Shown in pieces: positions 9,513 to 18,457 of a stretch of DNA of 64,000 bases. Source of the DNA: CAVPLM01 sp963713545 (lineage in GTDB: Bacteria; Actinomycetota; Thermoleophilia; RBG-16-64-13); contig CAVQME010000002.1 in assembly GCA_963713545.1 (NCBI GenBank), forward strand, positions 186,001 to 250,000. The letters run 5' to 3'. The notes under the pieces are model-generated. The model had not been told where the DNA came from. It did no database searches and was given only the letters and a program-made list of their open reading frames with translations. Position numbers and translations under genes: made by a program. The stretch's first letter is position 1. Every line of letters begins with the position of its first letter.

Positions 9513-10684
9513 CCGGTCTTCCGGCGCCTTCACGCGAGCGGCTCACGGAGCTCTTTCTCGAACTGGCCGGTCTTGCCAGCCCCTCGCGCCGGGAACGTCC
9601 TGTCGCCGACGCCGTGGCCGCTCATCTGCGCGCCATGGGGGTCTCGGTACATGAGGATGGAACGGGCCCCCAGATAGGCGGCGATGCGGGGAACGTCTGG
9701 TGCGTGGTCCAAGGGGACGGTGTCAGACCCCATTTGGCGCTGGGCGCCCACATGGATACCGTGGAGCCCAGCGGCCGCCTCGAGCCTGTGCTGGACGAGT
9801 CAGGCGTGTTCCGGAACGCGGGCGGTACCATCCTCGGCGCCGACGACAAGGCCGCGATAGCGGCGCTGATCCACGCCACCGAACTTATGCTGGGAGCAGG
9901 TCGGTCCTTTCCCACGTATGAGCTGTTCTTCACCGTGTCCGAGGAGACAGGCCTGGTAGGTATCAAGCATCTAGGGGAACACGTCCTCTCGAGCCCGTTG
10001 GCAGCTGTGTTCGACTCCTCCGGCCCGGTGGGCGGGATAACTGTCAAAGCACCCAGCCAGCAGGGGTTGCGCGCGGTGTTCCGCGGGCGCGCTGCCCATG
10101 CCGGCGTGGAACCCGAGCGCGGGCGAAGCGCCATCCAGGCCGCGGCCCGGGCTATCGAAGCCATGTCGCTCGGCCGCATAGACGAGGAGACCAGCGCGAA
10201 CATCGGCGTCATCCATGGGGGAGTAGCGTCGAACATAGTCCCCGACCTCTGCGAGATCCGCGGGGAGTGTCGGAGCCACGACGACGAAAAGCTAGCCCAT
10301 GTAGCGGCCTCCATGGTCGACGCCCTGCAGGAGGGCGCCGCCCGCACCGGAGTGGACGTGGAGATCAATCTGGTCCACGAGTATCGGGCCTTCGCCCTCA
10401 CTGGCCGCTCCCCGGTCGTGCGGCTGAGCAAAGCGGCGGTCTCGGCTCTGGGGCTAGAACCGCGCCTCCTTACCGGCGGCGGCGGGTCCGACGCCAACGT
10501 CCTCAACGCGCGTGGACTGCCCACGGTCAATCTCGACGCCGGTATGATGCAGGTCCATAGCCCGGATGAGTATCTTGCTCTGGAGGAACTGGAGCGGCTG
10601 TGCGCCCTTGTGATCCAGATGATCCTCCTTGCCCCGGAATTCGAGCCTCGGACGAGGTCCTCGATCTCCCAAGCTCATGACTGA
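9509..10684 (+). CDS. M20 family peptidase (PepT/tripeptidase-like)
   Basis: Zinc metallopeptidase of the M20/PepT type, 391 residues, cytosolic. Di-zinc ligands fit: His/Asp in LGAHMDTVEP, Asp in LGADDKAAIAAL, the catalytic Glu pair in FTVSEETGLVG, Asp in AVFDSSGPVGG and the C-terminal His in MQVHSPDEY. The dimerisation (lid) domain lies at about 185-300 (HAGVEPERGRSA). Substrate cannot be read from sequence: a tripeptidase or another small-peptide hydrolase is most likely. ATG overlaps pyrG, and its 3' end overlaps the Nudix gene. Confidence 0.85.
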   Translation: MTGLPAPSRERLTELFLELAGLASPSRRERPVADAVAAHLRAMGVSVHEDGTGPQIGGDAGNVWCVVQGDGVRPHLALGAHMDTVEPSGRLEPVLDESGVFRNAGGTILGADDKAAIAALIHATELMLGAGRSFPTYELFFTVSEETGLVGIKHLGEHVLSSPLAAVFDSSGPVGGITVKAPSQQGLRAVFRGRAAHAGVEPERGRSAIQAAARAIEAMSLGRIDEETSANIGVIHGGVASNIVPDLCEIRGECRSHDDEKLAHVAASMVDALQEGAARTGVDVEINLVHEYRAFALTGRSPVVRLSKAAVSALGLEPRLLTGGGGSDANVLNARGLPTVNLDAGMMQVHSPDEYLALEELERLCALVIQMILLAPEFEPRTRSSISQAHD

Positions 10685-11261
10685 GCCTACGCGCACGGGT
10701 ACGCCCAGCGACGACGCCTCTGGAGGGATGGAAGACTCCCTGCCCCGCGTGGTCGCTTCCGAACGCATCTACGACGGCAGGATCATCAAAGTGCGGGTGG
10801 ACGAGATAACGCTGCCCGATGGTAGGACCGCCCTGCGCGAGGTGGTCGACCATCCTGGTGCCATCGTAGTCGCGGCGGTGGACGACGAGAACCACGTCTT
10901 CCTGGTCGAGCAATACCGGCACCCCATCGGCCGGGATCTCTTGGAGCTCCCCGCAGGCACCCTCGAGCCGGGCGAGGAGCCTCTCGCCTGCGCCAAGCGG
11001 GAACTGCGCGAGGAAGTGGGGCTGGAGGCTCTTCGCTGGACTCCTCTTCCGCGGTTCTTCTCTTCCCCCGGCTTCATCAACGAGAGCCTGTATCCCTTCC
11101 TGGCTCAGGACCTGTCTCGGGTGCCAACCGACCCCGATGACGACGAGGTCATCTCCGTGGTACGTTACCCTCTGACGGGATTGCTGGAGCACCTGGACGA
11201 GATCGCGGACGCCAAGACCCTAGCTACCCTTCTCCTCGTGGAAAGAGTTCTTCTGAGGTAA
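10677..11261 (+). CDS. Nudix hydrolase, ADP-ribose pyrophosphatase-like
   Basis: 194 residues with a Nudix box running G-x5-E-x7-REL-x-EE-x-G (GTLEPGEEP ... RELREEVGLEA). The sequence VVVAA..VFLVEQYRHPIGRDLLELPAG just before it is typical of the ADP-ribose pyrophosphatase (NudF/YqkG) branch, which degrades ADP-ribose to AMP and ribose-5-phosphate. Start at ATG 10677, overlapping the peptidase stop by 8 nt; the first 30 residues are low complexity. Pairing of an M20 peptidase with a NudF-like enzyme is common in Gram-positives. Confidence 0.88.
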   Translation: MTEPTRTGTPSDDASGGMEDSLPRVVASERIYDGRIIKVRVDEITLPDGRTALREVVDHPGAIVVAAVDDENHVFLVEQYRHPIGRDLLELPAGTLEPGEEPLACAKRELREEVGLEALRWTPLPRFFSSPGFINESLYPFLAQDLSRVPTDPDDDEVISVVRYPLTGLLEHLDEIADAKTLATLLLVERVLLR

Positions 11262-11292
11262 GGCCCGGTATCTGGATCGAGAGGTCACCGAG

Positions 11293-12417
11293 ATGAAGGT
11301 CGGAGTCCCCACCGAGATCAAGGAAGCGGAGTACCGCGTAGCCCTCACGCCCGCGGGCACGAAGGAGTTGGCCAGCAGAGGCCACACCGTGATCGTGCAG
11401 CACGGGGCGGGGGAGGGATCTTTTTTCTCCGACGACAGCTACGTGGCCGCCGGAGCCCGCATCGCGCCCGATGCCGCATCGCTTTTTGCCCAGGCAGATT
11501 TCATCGTCAAGGTCAAAGAGCCGCTGCGCGAGGAGTACGAGCGCCTCGAGCCTCGCCACACATTGTTCACCTTCTTACACCTGGCACCCGACCCGGGCCT
11601 CACCAGAGGCCTCGTGGATAGCGGGGCCACCTGTCTGGCGTACGAGACCGTGGAAACCCCCGACGGCCGGCACCCGCTGCTCGCTCCCATGAGCGAGATA
11701 GCCGGCCGGTTGGCGCCCCAGGTGGGGGCGTACTTTCTGGAGCGAATGAGTGGAGGCAAGGGCAAGCTTCTCGGGGGGGCCACCGGCGTCAAGCCGGCCA
11801 ACGTCGTGATCCTGGGGGCTGGCATCGCAGGTACCAACGCCGCCTGCATAGCGGCGGGGATAGGCGCCCACACCAAAGTCCTGGACATCGACCTCGACGC
11901 CCTTGCGGCGGTGAAGCGGCAGCTGTCCGGTGTGGACACATTGCACAGCGATCAACTGACCATCGACGAAGAGGTGACGAGGGCCGACGTCGTCATCGGC
12001 GCGGTCCTCATCCCGGGAGCGCGGACGCCGGTCCTGGTGTCGGAGTCGCTTGTCGCTGCCATGCAGCCCGGGTCTGTCATAGTCGATCTCAGTATCGACC
12101 AAGGTGGATGCGTGGCCACGTCCCGGGTGACTACCCATAGTGACCCGACCTTCGTCGAGCACGGTTGTATCCATTACTGCGTGGACAACATGGCCGGGGT
12201 CGTGCCGATCACTTCCACCATCGCTCTCGCCAACGCCACTCTCCCTTACATCTTGGCCGTAGCCGACAAGGGGGCGGTGGGCGCTGCGCGCCTGGATGCC
12301 TCCCTGGCTCGAGGGATCAACGTCATGGAAGGGAAAGTCACCATCCGTGAGGTAGCCGAGGCCACAGGAAACGCATACTTCCCGCTCGAGTATCTCTTGC
12401 CCATCGAGTACATGTAG
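11293..12417 (+). CDS. ald: alanine dehydrogenase
   Basis: NAD-dependent enzyme interconverting alanine with pyruvate and ammonia; 374 residues. N-terminus MKVGVPTEIKEAEYRVALTP and Lys/His active-site region TFLHLAPDPGLT are typical; the Rossmann NAD site is VVILGAGIAGTNAACIA. DLSIDQGGCVATS and NMAGVVPITSTIALANATLPY complete the signature. Single gene 31 nt after the Nudix gene with an A/G-rich upstream stretch as ribosome binding site. Confidence 0.95.
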   Translation: MKVGVPTEIKEAEYRVALTPAGTKELASRGHTVIVQHGAGEGSFFSDDSYVAAGARIAPDAASLFAQADFIVKVKEPLREEYERLEPRHTLFTFLHLAPDPGLTRGLVDSGATCLAYETVETPDGRHPLLAPMSEIAGRLAPQVGAYFLERMSGGKGKLLGGATGVKPANVVILGAGIAGTNAACIAAGIGAHTKVLDIDLDALAAVKRQLSGVDTLHSDQLTIDEEVTRADVVIGAVLIPGARTPVLVSESLVAAMQPGSVIVDLSIDQGGCVATSRVTTHSDPTFVEHGCIHYCVDNMAGVVPITSTIALANATLPYILAVADKGAVGAARLDASLARGINVMEGKVTIREVAEATGNAYFPLEYLLPIEYM

Positions 12418-12468
12418 TGCTGCCGGCTTGTAGCCCCCACCACATGTAGTCCGACCACGTTCGATGCC

Positions 12469-13374
12469 ATGGTGCCCACGTCCGACACAGACTCGGCTCT
12501 GTCCCTCCATTTGCGCGCCCTCCGGCTGGAGAAAGGCCTGTCTGAGCGCACGGTCGAGTCGTACCGGCGCGATCTGGAGCAGTTCGCTCTGTTCTTGAAT
12601 GAGCGCAACACATGCCTCGAAGAGGCTACCGCCGGGGACATCCGCGACTTTCTCGCGGAGGGAGCATGGCGTGCATCCACCCGGGCCCGGAAGACCGCGG
12701 CCATTCGCTCCTTCTATCGCGAGCGCCTCCTGGCCGGACTTGCTCTGACGGACCCCTCCCGGAACCTTACCAGCCCACGATCGGAGTCCGATCTGCCGCA
12801 CACCCTCTCGGTCGAACAGGTGGCACGCCTGCTCACCGCTCCGAAGCCCACGCCGGCCGGTCTCCGCGACCGCGCTCTTTTGGAGACCCTCTACGGGGCC
12901 GGCCTGAGGGCCTCGGAGGTGCTCGCCCTTCGGCTGCAGGACATCGACCTCGATGTGGGGTTCGTCCGCACGGTGGGGAAAGGCGACAAAGAACGGGTGG
13001 TGCCTCTAGGTCGCATGGCCATCGAGGCCCTGCGCATATACCAGCAGCGGGGGAGACCCTTTCTAGGTAAACCCGGGACACTCAAGGCCCCCGAACTCTT
13101 CGTCAACAGCCGAGGGCGCCGGCTTTCCCGACAGGGACTGCACCTTATCATCAAGCGATACGCGCACGAGGCCGGTCTAGCGGACGACGTCTCGGCTCAC
13201 ACGCTGCGCCACTCCTTTGCCACCCACCTGCTCGAGGGGGGGGCCGACCTGCGCGCGGTCCAGGAAATGTTGGGACACGCCGATCTCTCCACCACCCAGA
13301 TCTATACGCACGTCACCACGGCCCATCTCCAGAAGGCATACCGAAACGCACACCCCCGGGCGCGAAAGGACTGA
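12469..13374 (+). CDS. xerD: site-specific tyrosine recombinase XerD
   Basis: Chromosome-dimer resolution recombinase, 301 residues. N-terminal SAM-like core-binding domain (about 8-95: HLRALRLEKGLSERTVESY) and C-terminal catalytic domain with the R-K-H-R-H-Y set: Arg in GAGLRASEVLAL, Lys in GKGDKERVVPL, His-x-x-Arg in HTLRHSFATHLLEGG, His in LGHADLSTTQ and Tyr in IYTHVTT. Chromosomal context (between ald and deoB) and full conservation argue for housekeeping XerD rather than a phage integrase. The start is uncertain by a few residues. Confidence 0.9.
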   Translation: MVPTSDTDSALSLHLRALRLEKGLSERTVESYRRDLEQFALFLNERNTCLEEATAGDIRDFLAEGAWRASTRARKTAAIRSFYRERLLAGLALTDPSRNLTSPRSESDLPHTLSVEQVARLLTAPKPTPAGLRDRALLETLYGAGLRASEVLALRLQDIDLDVGFVRTVGKGDKERVVPLGRMAIEALRIYQQRGRPFLGKPGTLKAPELFVNSRGRRLSRQGLHLIIKRYAHEAGLADDVSAHTLRHSFATHLLEGGADLRAVQEMLGHADLSTTQIYTHVTTAHLQKAYRNAHPRARKD

Positions 13375-13380
13375 GGCTAC

Positions 13381-15453
13381 GTGGCCCGCTTCGTCTTCAT
13401 CGTGCTCGACGGCGCGGGGGTGGGGGCTCTGCCCGACGCGCCCGACTACGGCGACACAGGCTCTGATACGCTCGGCAATCTGAGCCGTGTAGTCGATCTT
13501 CGTCTGCCGTTTCTGGAGAAGCTGGGGCTGGGCAACATCCTGCCGTTGATGGGCGTGCCACCCACGCGACGCCCCCTGGGACTCCCCGGCCGCCTCATGC
13601 CCCTATCGGCCGGCAAAGACACCACCGTAGGTCACTGGGAGCACATGGGTCTCGTCACGCCGCGGCCCTTCCCTAAATATCCTGACGGCTTCCCCGAAGA
13701 GATCCTTATACCCTTCAGGCAGCGCATCGGCCGGGAGGTGCTCGGCAACAGGCCGGCTTCGGGTACGGCTATCATCGCCGAGTTGGGAGACCGCCACCTG
13801 GCTGGCGGCGAGCCCATCGTGTACACCTCGGCCGACAGTGTGTTCCAGATCGCCGCTCACGTGGAGGTCGTCCCTCTCGAACAACTCTACGAGTGGTGCA
13901 GGATCGCCCGAGACCTGCTCCAGGGAACGCATGCGGTCGCTCGGGTCATCGCCAGGCCTTTCACCGGCGCGAGCGGGGGCTTCGTTCGGACAAAGGACCG
14001 CCGCGATTTCTCCTTGCCGCCTCCCGGTCCCACCTACCTCGATCTGCTCTTCGACGCGACCGTCCCGGTGCTCGCCCTGGGCAAGATCAGCGAGATCTTT
14101 GTCGATAGAGGCATCACCAGGACCGTCAAAGTGGCTTCTAATGCTGATAACCTGGCGTTGTTGCTCGATCTGCTGCTACGGCGACCGCGCGAGATCGAGT
14201 TTGCGAAGGGATTATTGCTCACGAACCTCGGCGATTTCGACACGGTCTGGGGACATCGTAACGACGTGGATGGATTCGCCCGGGGACTGGAAGCGGTCGA
14301 CCGAGCTCTGCCCGCAATAGTGGGCGCGCTTGGGCCGGAGGACAGGCTTCTGATAACCGCGGATCATGGGGTCGACCCGACTACCCCCAGCACCGACCAC
14401 AGCCGGGAATACGCTCCTCTTCTACTCTATCCCCGTCCGGACGAGGCCCCGCACGCTGTCTACGAAGGCATGTTCGGCGACACCGGGGCTACGGCCTACG
14501 ACTACCTTGCCGGGCAACAAGAGGAGCACCCCGTCACGGCCCAGGCAGACCCCCACAGGCCGGGATTGGCCGGAAGGTCCGTCTATCGACTGGATCCCCG
14601 GCGGGGTTGGCGTCGATACACCCCCGCGCGACCCTCTCCAGCGGCTCCAGGGCCAGACCTACCAGGGAGAGTAGGTCCGGAGGAAGCGCGGGAAGCCTCC
14701 TTGTGGCTTCATGCCCACCTCGGCGATGCCCCTCAGGCGGCAGTCATCCTAGGTTCGGGCCAGGATCTGCCCGGGTTGAACGCCGTCGGTCCGTCGATCC
14801 CTTACCGCGACATCCCTCACTGGCGAGAAGGGTCGGTACCTGGTCACGCCCACAGCCTGGTCATGGGGGAGTGGAACGGGTGCCGCCTCGTGGTGCTGGT
14901 TGGGAGGATTCACGGGTACGAAGGTTTCGACCCCAGTGAGCAGGAACTGCCGGTCAGGTCGCTGGCCGCCTGGGGGTTGAGATATGTGGTGGTTGTCTCG
15001 GCCGCCGGGGCCGTAAACGCGGACCTTCACGTGGGGGATCTCGTGGCAGCCCGCGATATCCTCGACTTTCAGAGCCTGACAGCCGGCGGAGCGCCCTTGG
15101 AGTCTCCCGCAGCCGGGCAAGACCTAGTGAGCTCGCTCCAAAGCCGGGCGAGCCACACGTACGGCGTCAGCGTCGGCGTCCACGCCGTGGTGCCCGGACC
15201 GCAGTACGAGACGCCGGCGGAACTCGCGGCGCTCCGAGCCCTCGGAGCCGCCACCGTCAGCATGTCGGGCGCGGCAGAGATCAGGGCAGCCCGCGAGAGA
15301 CATCTCGAGACGGCGATGCTCGCCCTAGTCACCAACGTGGGAGAGACCTCTCACGATGAAGTGCTGCTTAACACCGCACTGGCGAGTCAAGCCCTTGCCG
15401 CGGCCGTCTCCCTCGTTCTTTCATCATGGGGGCTGGTCGCGCCTAGGCAATGA
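13381..15453 (+). CDS. phosphopentomutase fused to purine nucleoside phosphorylase
   Basis: One uninterrupted 690-residue frame. Residues about 1-395 are DeoB: FIVLDGAGVGALPDA metal site, SAGKDTTVGHWEHMG with the phosphorylated Thr, NLGDFDTVWGHRND and ADHGVDPTTPSTDHSREYAPLL. A Pro/Ala/Gly-rich linker spans about 410-435. Residues about 440-688 are a trimeric-type PNP: VILGSGQDL, GHAHSLVMG, VGRIHGYEGFD, PGPQYETPAE, VSMSGAAE and LVTNVGE...SHDEVL. PNP releases ribose-1-phosphate, which DeoB isomerises to ribose-5-phosphate, so the fusion joins consecutive salvage steps. VVSAAGAVN replaces the usual T-N-A-A-G-G. GTG start, 7 nt after xerD. Confidence 0.9.
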   Translation: MARFVFIVLDGAGVGALPDAPDYGDTGSDTLGNLSRVVDLRLPFLEKLGLGNILPLMGVPPTRRPLGLPGRLMPLSAGKDTTVGHWEHMGLVTPRPFPKYPDGFPEEILIPFRQRIGREVLGNRPASGTAIIAELGDRHLAGGEPIVYTSADSVFQIAAHVEVVPLEQLYEWCRIARDLLQGTHAVARVIARPFTGASGGFVRTKDRRDFSLPPPGPTYLDLLFDATVPVLALGKISEIFVDRGITRTVKVASNADNLALLLDLLLRRPREIEFAKGLLLTNLGDFDTVWGHRNDVDGFARGLEAVDRALPAIVGALGPEDRLLITADHGVDPTTPSTDHSREYAPLLLYPRPDEAPHAVYEGMFGDTGATAYDYLAGQQEEHPVTAQADPHRPGLAGRSVYRLDPRRGWRRYTPARPSPAAPGPDLPGRVGPEEAREASLWLHAHLGDAPQAAVILGSGQDLPGLNAVGPSIPYRDIPHWREGSVPGHAHSLVMGEWNGCRLVVLVGRIHGYEGFDPSEQELPVRSLAAWGLRYVVVVSAAGAVNADLHVGDLVAARDILDFQSLTAGGAPLESPAAGQDLVSSLQSRASHTYGVSVGVHAVVPGPQYETPAELAALRALGAATVSMSGAAEIRAARERHLETAMLALVTNVGETSHDEVLLNTALASQALAAAVSLVLSSWGLVAPRQ

Positions 15454-15493
15454 CCCCCGACGGGTCCAAGATGTCCCCACACGCTTCCATACG

Positions 15494-15535
15494 GTGCAGG
15501 GACGGCCCCGTGAGCTGGGTCCGCTGTCCTTGCAC
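15494..15535. terminator. hairpin between convergent genes
   Basis: GTGCAGGGAC pairs with GTCCTTGCAC (ten pairs, one G-U) around a GC-rich loop in the 111-nt gap between the convergent punA-fusion and ridA genes. There is no T tract, so it is only a candidate bidirectional terminator. Confidence 0.35.
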
Positions 15536-15564
15536 GCCTCCGTTCGCAGTCGAGAAGTATGCCT

Positions 15565-16008
15565 CTAACCCCTGGAGACGACTCCGATCACGTCGATCTC
15601 CACCAGGAAGCCGGGTTTAGCCAGATCGACCTTCATGAAGGTGCTCGCGGGCGGATCGTCGACCAGCATGGGAGCGTACTTCTGGTAGTACTCCAGCTCC
15701 GTCTTCCGCATCTTTGGGTAGTCTTCCAGGTTCTTCAGCAGCATCAGCGTCTTGATGACGTTGTTCATGGAGGAACCGACTTCTTCCATAGCATGCCGGA
15801 CCTTGTCGAGGGCTATGATCATCTGCTCCTCGAAGACGTCGGTCTCCAACTGGACGGTCTCGTCGTTCTGCCCCTGGCAACCGGAGATGAAGATCAGATT
15901 GCCGGCCACCACCGAGCGGGCGAACTTGGGCGACTCCGCGGGAACGTTGGGGTAGGCCAACTTCTTGCCGCCCCAGTATTCGGGATAGAAGGTGACTTTC
16001 TCGCTCAT
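15565..16008 (-). CDS. RidA/YjgF-like protein lacking the key arginine
   Basis: 147-residue Rid superfamily protein (SGCQGQNDETVQLETDV, EEQMIIALDKVRHAMEEVGSSMNNV, VEIDVIGVVSRG). RidA deaminates reactive 2-aminoacrylate using an Arg in the P-A-R-S motif; here the matching stretch reads PPASTFMKVD, so the Arg is absent and imine deaminase activity is doubtful. A 15-residue N-terminal extension with Tyr/Trp/Gly/Lys precedes the core. Strong ribosome binding site AAGGAGG 8 nt upstream. Divergent from the next gene and transcribed alone. Confidence 0.85.
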   Translation of the reverse strand: MSEKVTFYPEYWGGKKLAYPNVPAESPKFARSVVAGNLIFISGCQGQNDETVQLETDVFEEQMIIALDKVRHAMEEVGSSMNNVIKTLMLLKNLEDYPKMRKTELEYYQKYAPMLVDDPPASTFMKVDLAKPGFLVEIDVIGVVSRG

Positions 16009-16150
16009 GTAGTGTCCTCCTTAGCGGTCGATCGGTTCCATGTCCATGATAACCAGCCGGCTCGACTCTCGGAAGGTCGCGGTGGACTAGGGCGACCGCG
16101 ACAGAGCGGGAGATGAGGCCGCCGGAGCGCCCGGCGGTATACTTACCGCC

Positions 16151-18457
16151 ATGACAGCCCCGCCTACCCTCATCGAGGTCCCCACGGTCATCACGACCCA
16201 TCAGAACGCCGATTTCGACGCTCTAGCGGCCGCCGTGGGGGCGGCCCTCCTCTATTCAGAGGGCCGCATAGTCTTCGCCGGGTCTCTCAACCCCAACGTG
16301 CGCGAATTCGTCTCGCTCCACGGCGAAAGCCTGCCCATACTCAACCTGCGGCTGATCGACCAGGAGAAGATCCGCCAGCTCATCATCGTCGACACCGCCG
16401 ACTCCGAGCGCATCGGCGACCTGAGCCGCCTCTGTGGAAGGCCGGACGTAGAGGTCGTCATCTTCGACCACCACGAGGCGGAGAACCCGCAGCGTCCGTC
16501 CTTTGTGAGGGGGGAGAACTGGGTCGTGTCCACCGACGGCTCGCAGGCGACCTCGATGCTCCATCTCCTTCGGGAGCGCGACGTGGAGATCTCCCGGCTT
16601 CAGGCCACCATCTTCGCCCTGGGCATCCACGAAGACACCGGGTCGCTCACCTATCCCCGGACCACCATCCGCGACGCCGAGATGCTCGCGGCGTGCATGC
16701 GCCTGGGCGCTTCGCAGGCTCTGATCGAGCGCTACCTGCACAGCGCTCTCACCAGAGAGCAGCGAGAGGTGCTCATGCGGATGGTCGATGCCGTGACGGT
16801 GGAACGGGTACGCGGCATCGACGTGCATGTTGTGGATATCGAGGTCCCCGCGTACGTGGACGGTTTGAGCGTCATCGCCCATAAGCTCATGGAGCTCGTC
16901 AACGCGGAGGTGCTAATCCAGGCCGTGGGCATGATGGACCGCGTGTTCGTCACCGCGCGCTCTCGAGCGGGCTCGGTGGATGTGGGCGTGCTGCTCGAGA
17001 CCATAGCTGGGGGAGGGCATGCCCAGGCGGCCTCCGCCGTCACTCGAGACAGGGCGCCCCAGCAGGTCATCGCCGCGTTGCTCGAGACACTCGCCCAAAC
17101 CAACTTGGGGGTGCCCACCGCCGGCGAGATAATGAGCCGGCCGGTGCGCTTCATCGACGCCGATACCCCGGTCACCGACGCCCTGGTCACCGCTCAGCGC
17201 TACGGCCACTCGGGCATATGCGTCCAGGAGGACGGCCGGGTGGTGGGGATCGTCGCCCGCCGCGATCTGGACAAGGCCATGCGACACGGCCTCGGGCATG
17301 CCCCCGTCAAGGGAGTGATGACCAGGAACATCACCTTCGCCCGCTCCGGCACCACCGTAGACGAGCTGCGCCGCATCATGGTGGAGGGGAACGTCGGTCG
17401 CGTGCCCGTAGTGACCGACGAAGGCTACGAGATCGCTCTGGTCGAGCGGACCGCCCGGGTGGAGGACGTCGTCGGTATCGCCACCCGTACCGACGTGCTC
17501 GCCGCCTACCAGGGGAGATGGGAGCAGGAAGAGGCGCAGGCGGCAGAGGCGCACGTCTACACCATGCAGGCTCTCGCGGAGCACCCGTTCTTCGGACCGT
17601 TGTTCAGGGCCTGCTCGGCTCTCTCGGAGGACTACGCAGGTGTGTATCTGGTGGGCGGTTTCGTGCGCGACCTGCTGCTGGAACAGCCCAACGTCGACAT
17701 CGACGTCGCGGTGGAGGGCGACGGCATCCAGTTCGCCACTCGCCTGGCGGCTCAGCTGGGAGGCAGGGTGCGGACCCACCGGAAGTTCAAGACGGCGGTC
17801 GTTCTGCTGCCGCCGGCGGTCCTGGGCGAAGCCCCCACCTGGCTGCGCCCGTCGGGAGAGCCCTTCCACGTCGACGTGGCCACCACCCGGACCGAGTTCT
17901 ACGACTACCCGGCCGCGCTACCGCGGGTGGAGCACGCTTCCATCCGCCAGGACCTCTTCCGCCGCGACTTCACCATCAACGCTATGGCCGTATCCCTGCG
18001 AGGAGGGGATTTCGGCGCCGTGATCGACTTCTTCGGCGGCTATCGGGACCTGAAGGAGGGGGTCATCCGCGTGCTCCACAACCTGAGCTTCATCGAGGAC
18101 CCCACCCGGATCTTCCGGGCCGTGCGCTACGAGAACCGTTATGGCTTCCGCATGGACGAGCAGACCAAGGCGTTCGCCAAGAGCTGTGTGGAGATGCACC
18201 TGGTGGGGGACCTATCCAGCGTCCGCCTGCGCGAGGAACTGATCCCCCTGCTGAGCGAGTCCGACGTGGAGTGGACGCTGGGCCGCCTCTTCGAGCTTGG
18301 TGTCGCCCGGGAGGTCCATCCGAAGTTGGCCACCGGAGTCAAGACGATAGCGCTCGTGAAGAGACTGGACCAGCTCGTCGATGAGCTGGACCTGGCCGGA
18401 CGAGGTGGTAAGCTGGCGGCTACGGTTGGCGGCGGTCACCCGCAACATGAGCCATGA
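16151..18457 (+). CDS. DHH phosphoesterase - CBS pair - tRNA nucleotidyltransferase fusion (main part; frame-shifted near its end)
   Basis: Three modules: a DHH/DHHA1 phosphoesterase (1-320: HQNADFDALAAAV, VVIFDHHEAE, ALGIHEDTGSLTY, AGGGHAQAAS), two CBS domains (about 326-455), and a class II poly(A) polymerase/CCA-adding head and neck (about 495-755: YLVGGFVRDLLLE, NVDIDVAVEGDG, RRDFTINAMAVSL, EDPTRIFRAVRYENRYGFRM). Such DHH-CBS-PAP proteins are known in other phyla and mature or polyadenylate tRNA ends; the CBS pair probably senses adenosine nucleotides. The frame ends in an unrelated short tail, while the expected helical C-terminal body continues at once in another frame (next entry), so one base is missing or extra near 18400. 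Confidence 0.85.
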   Translation: MTAPPTLIEVPTVITTHQNADFDALAAAVGAALLYSEGRIVFAGSLNPNVREFVSLHGESLPILNLRLIDQEKIRQLIIVDTADSERIGDLSRLCGRPDVEVVIFDHHEAENPQRPSFVRGENWVVSTDGSQATSMLHLLRERDVEISRLQATIFALGIHEDTGSLTYPRTTIRDAEMLAACMRLGASQALIERYLHSALTREQREVLMRMVDAVTVERVRGIDVHVVDIEVPAYVDGLSVIAHKLMELVNAEVLIQAVGMMDRVFVTARSRAGSVDVGVLLETIAGGGHAQAASAVTRDRAPQQVIAALLETLAQTNLGVPTAGEIMSRPVRFIDADTPVTDALVTAQRYGHSGICVQEDGRVVGIVARRDLDKAMRHGLGHAPVKGVMTRNITFARSGTTVDELRRIMVEGNVGRVPVVTDEGYEIALVERTARVEDVVGIATRTDVLAAYQGRWEQEEAQAAEAHVYTMQALAEHPFFGPLFRACSALSEDYAGVYLVGGFVRDLLLEQPNVDIDVAVEGDGIQFATRLAAQLGGRVRTHRKFKTAVVLLPPAVLGEAPTWLRPSGEPFHVDVATTRTEFYDYPAALPRVEHASIRQDLFRRDFTINAMAVSLRGGDFGAVIDFFGGYRDLKEGVIRVLHNLSFIEDPTRIFRAVRYENRYGFRMDEQTKAFAKSCVEMHLVGDLSSVRLREELIPLLSESDVEWTLGRLFELGVAREVHPKLATGVKTIALVKRLDQLVDELDLAGRGGKLAATVGGGHPQHEP

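Noticed and set aside
11575..12801. Minus-strand open frame of 408 codons opposite ald and xerD
   Set aside because: Spans two real genes on the other strand and has His/Asp/Gly-rich antisense composition.
12469..13374. XerD-like gene as a sign of a mobile element
   Set aside because: Full length, all six catalytic residues, flanked by housekeeping genes and no repeats or tRNA; it is the chromosomal recombinase.
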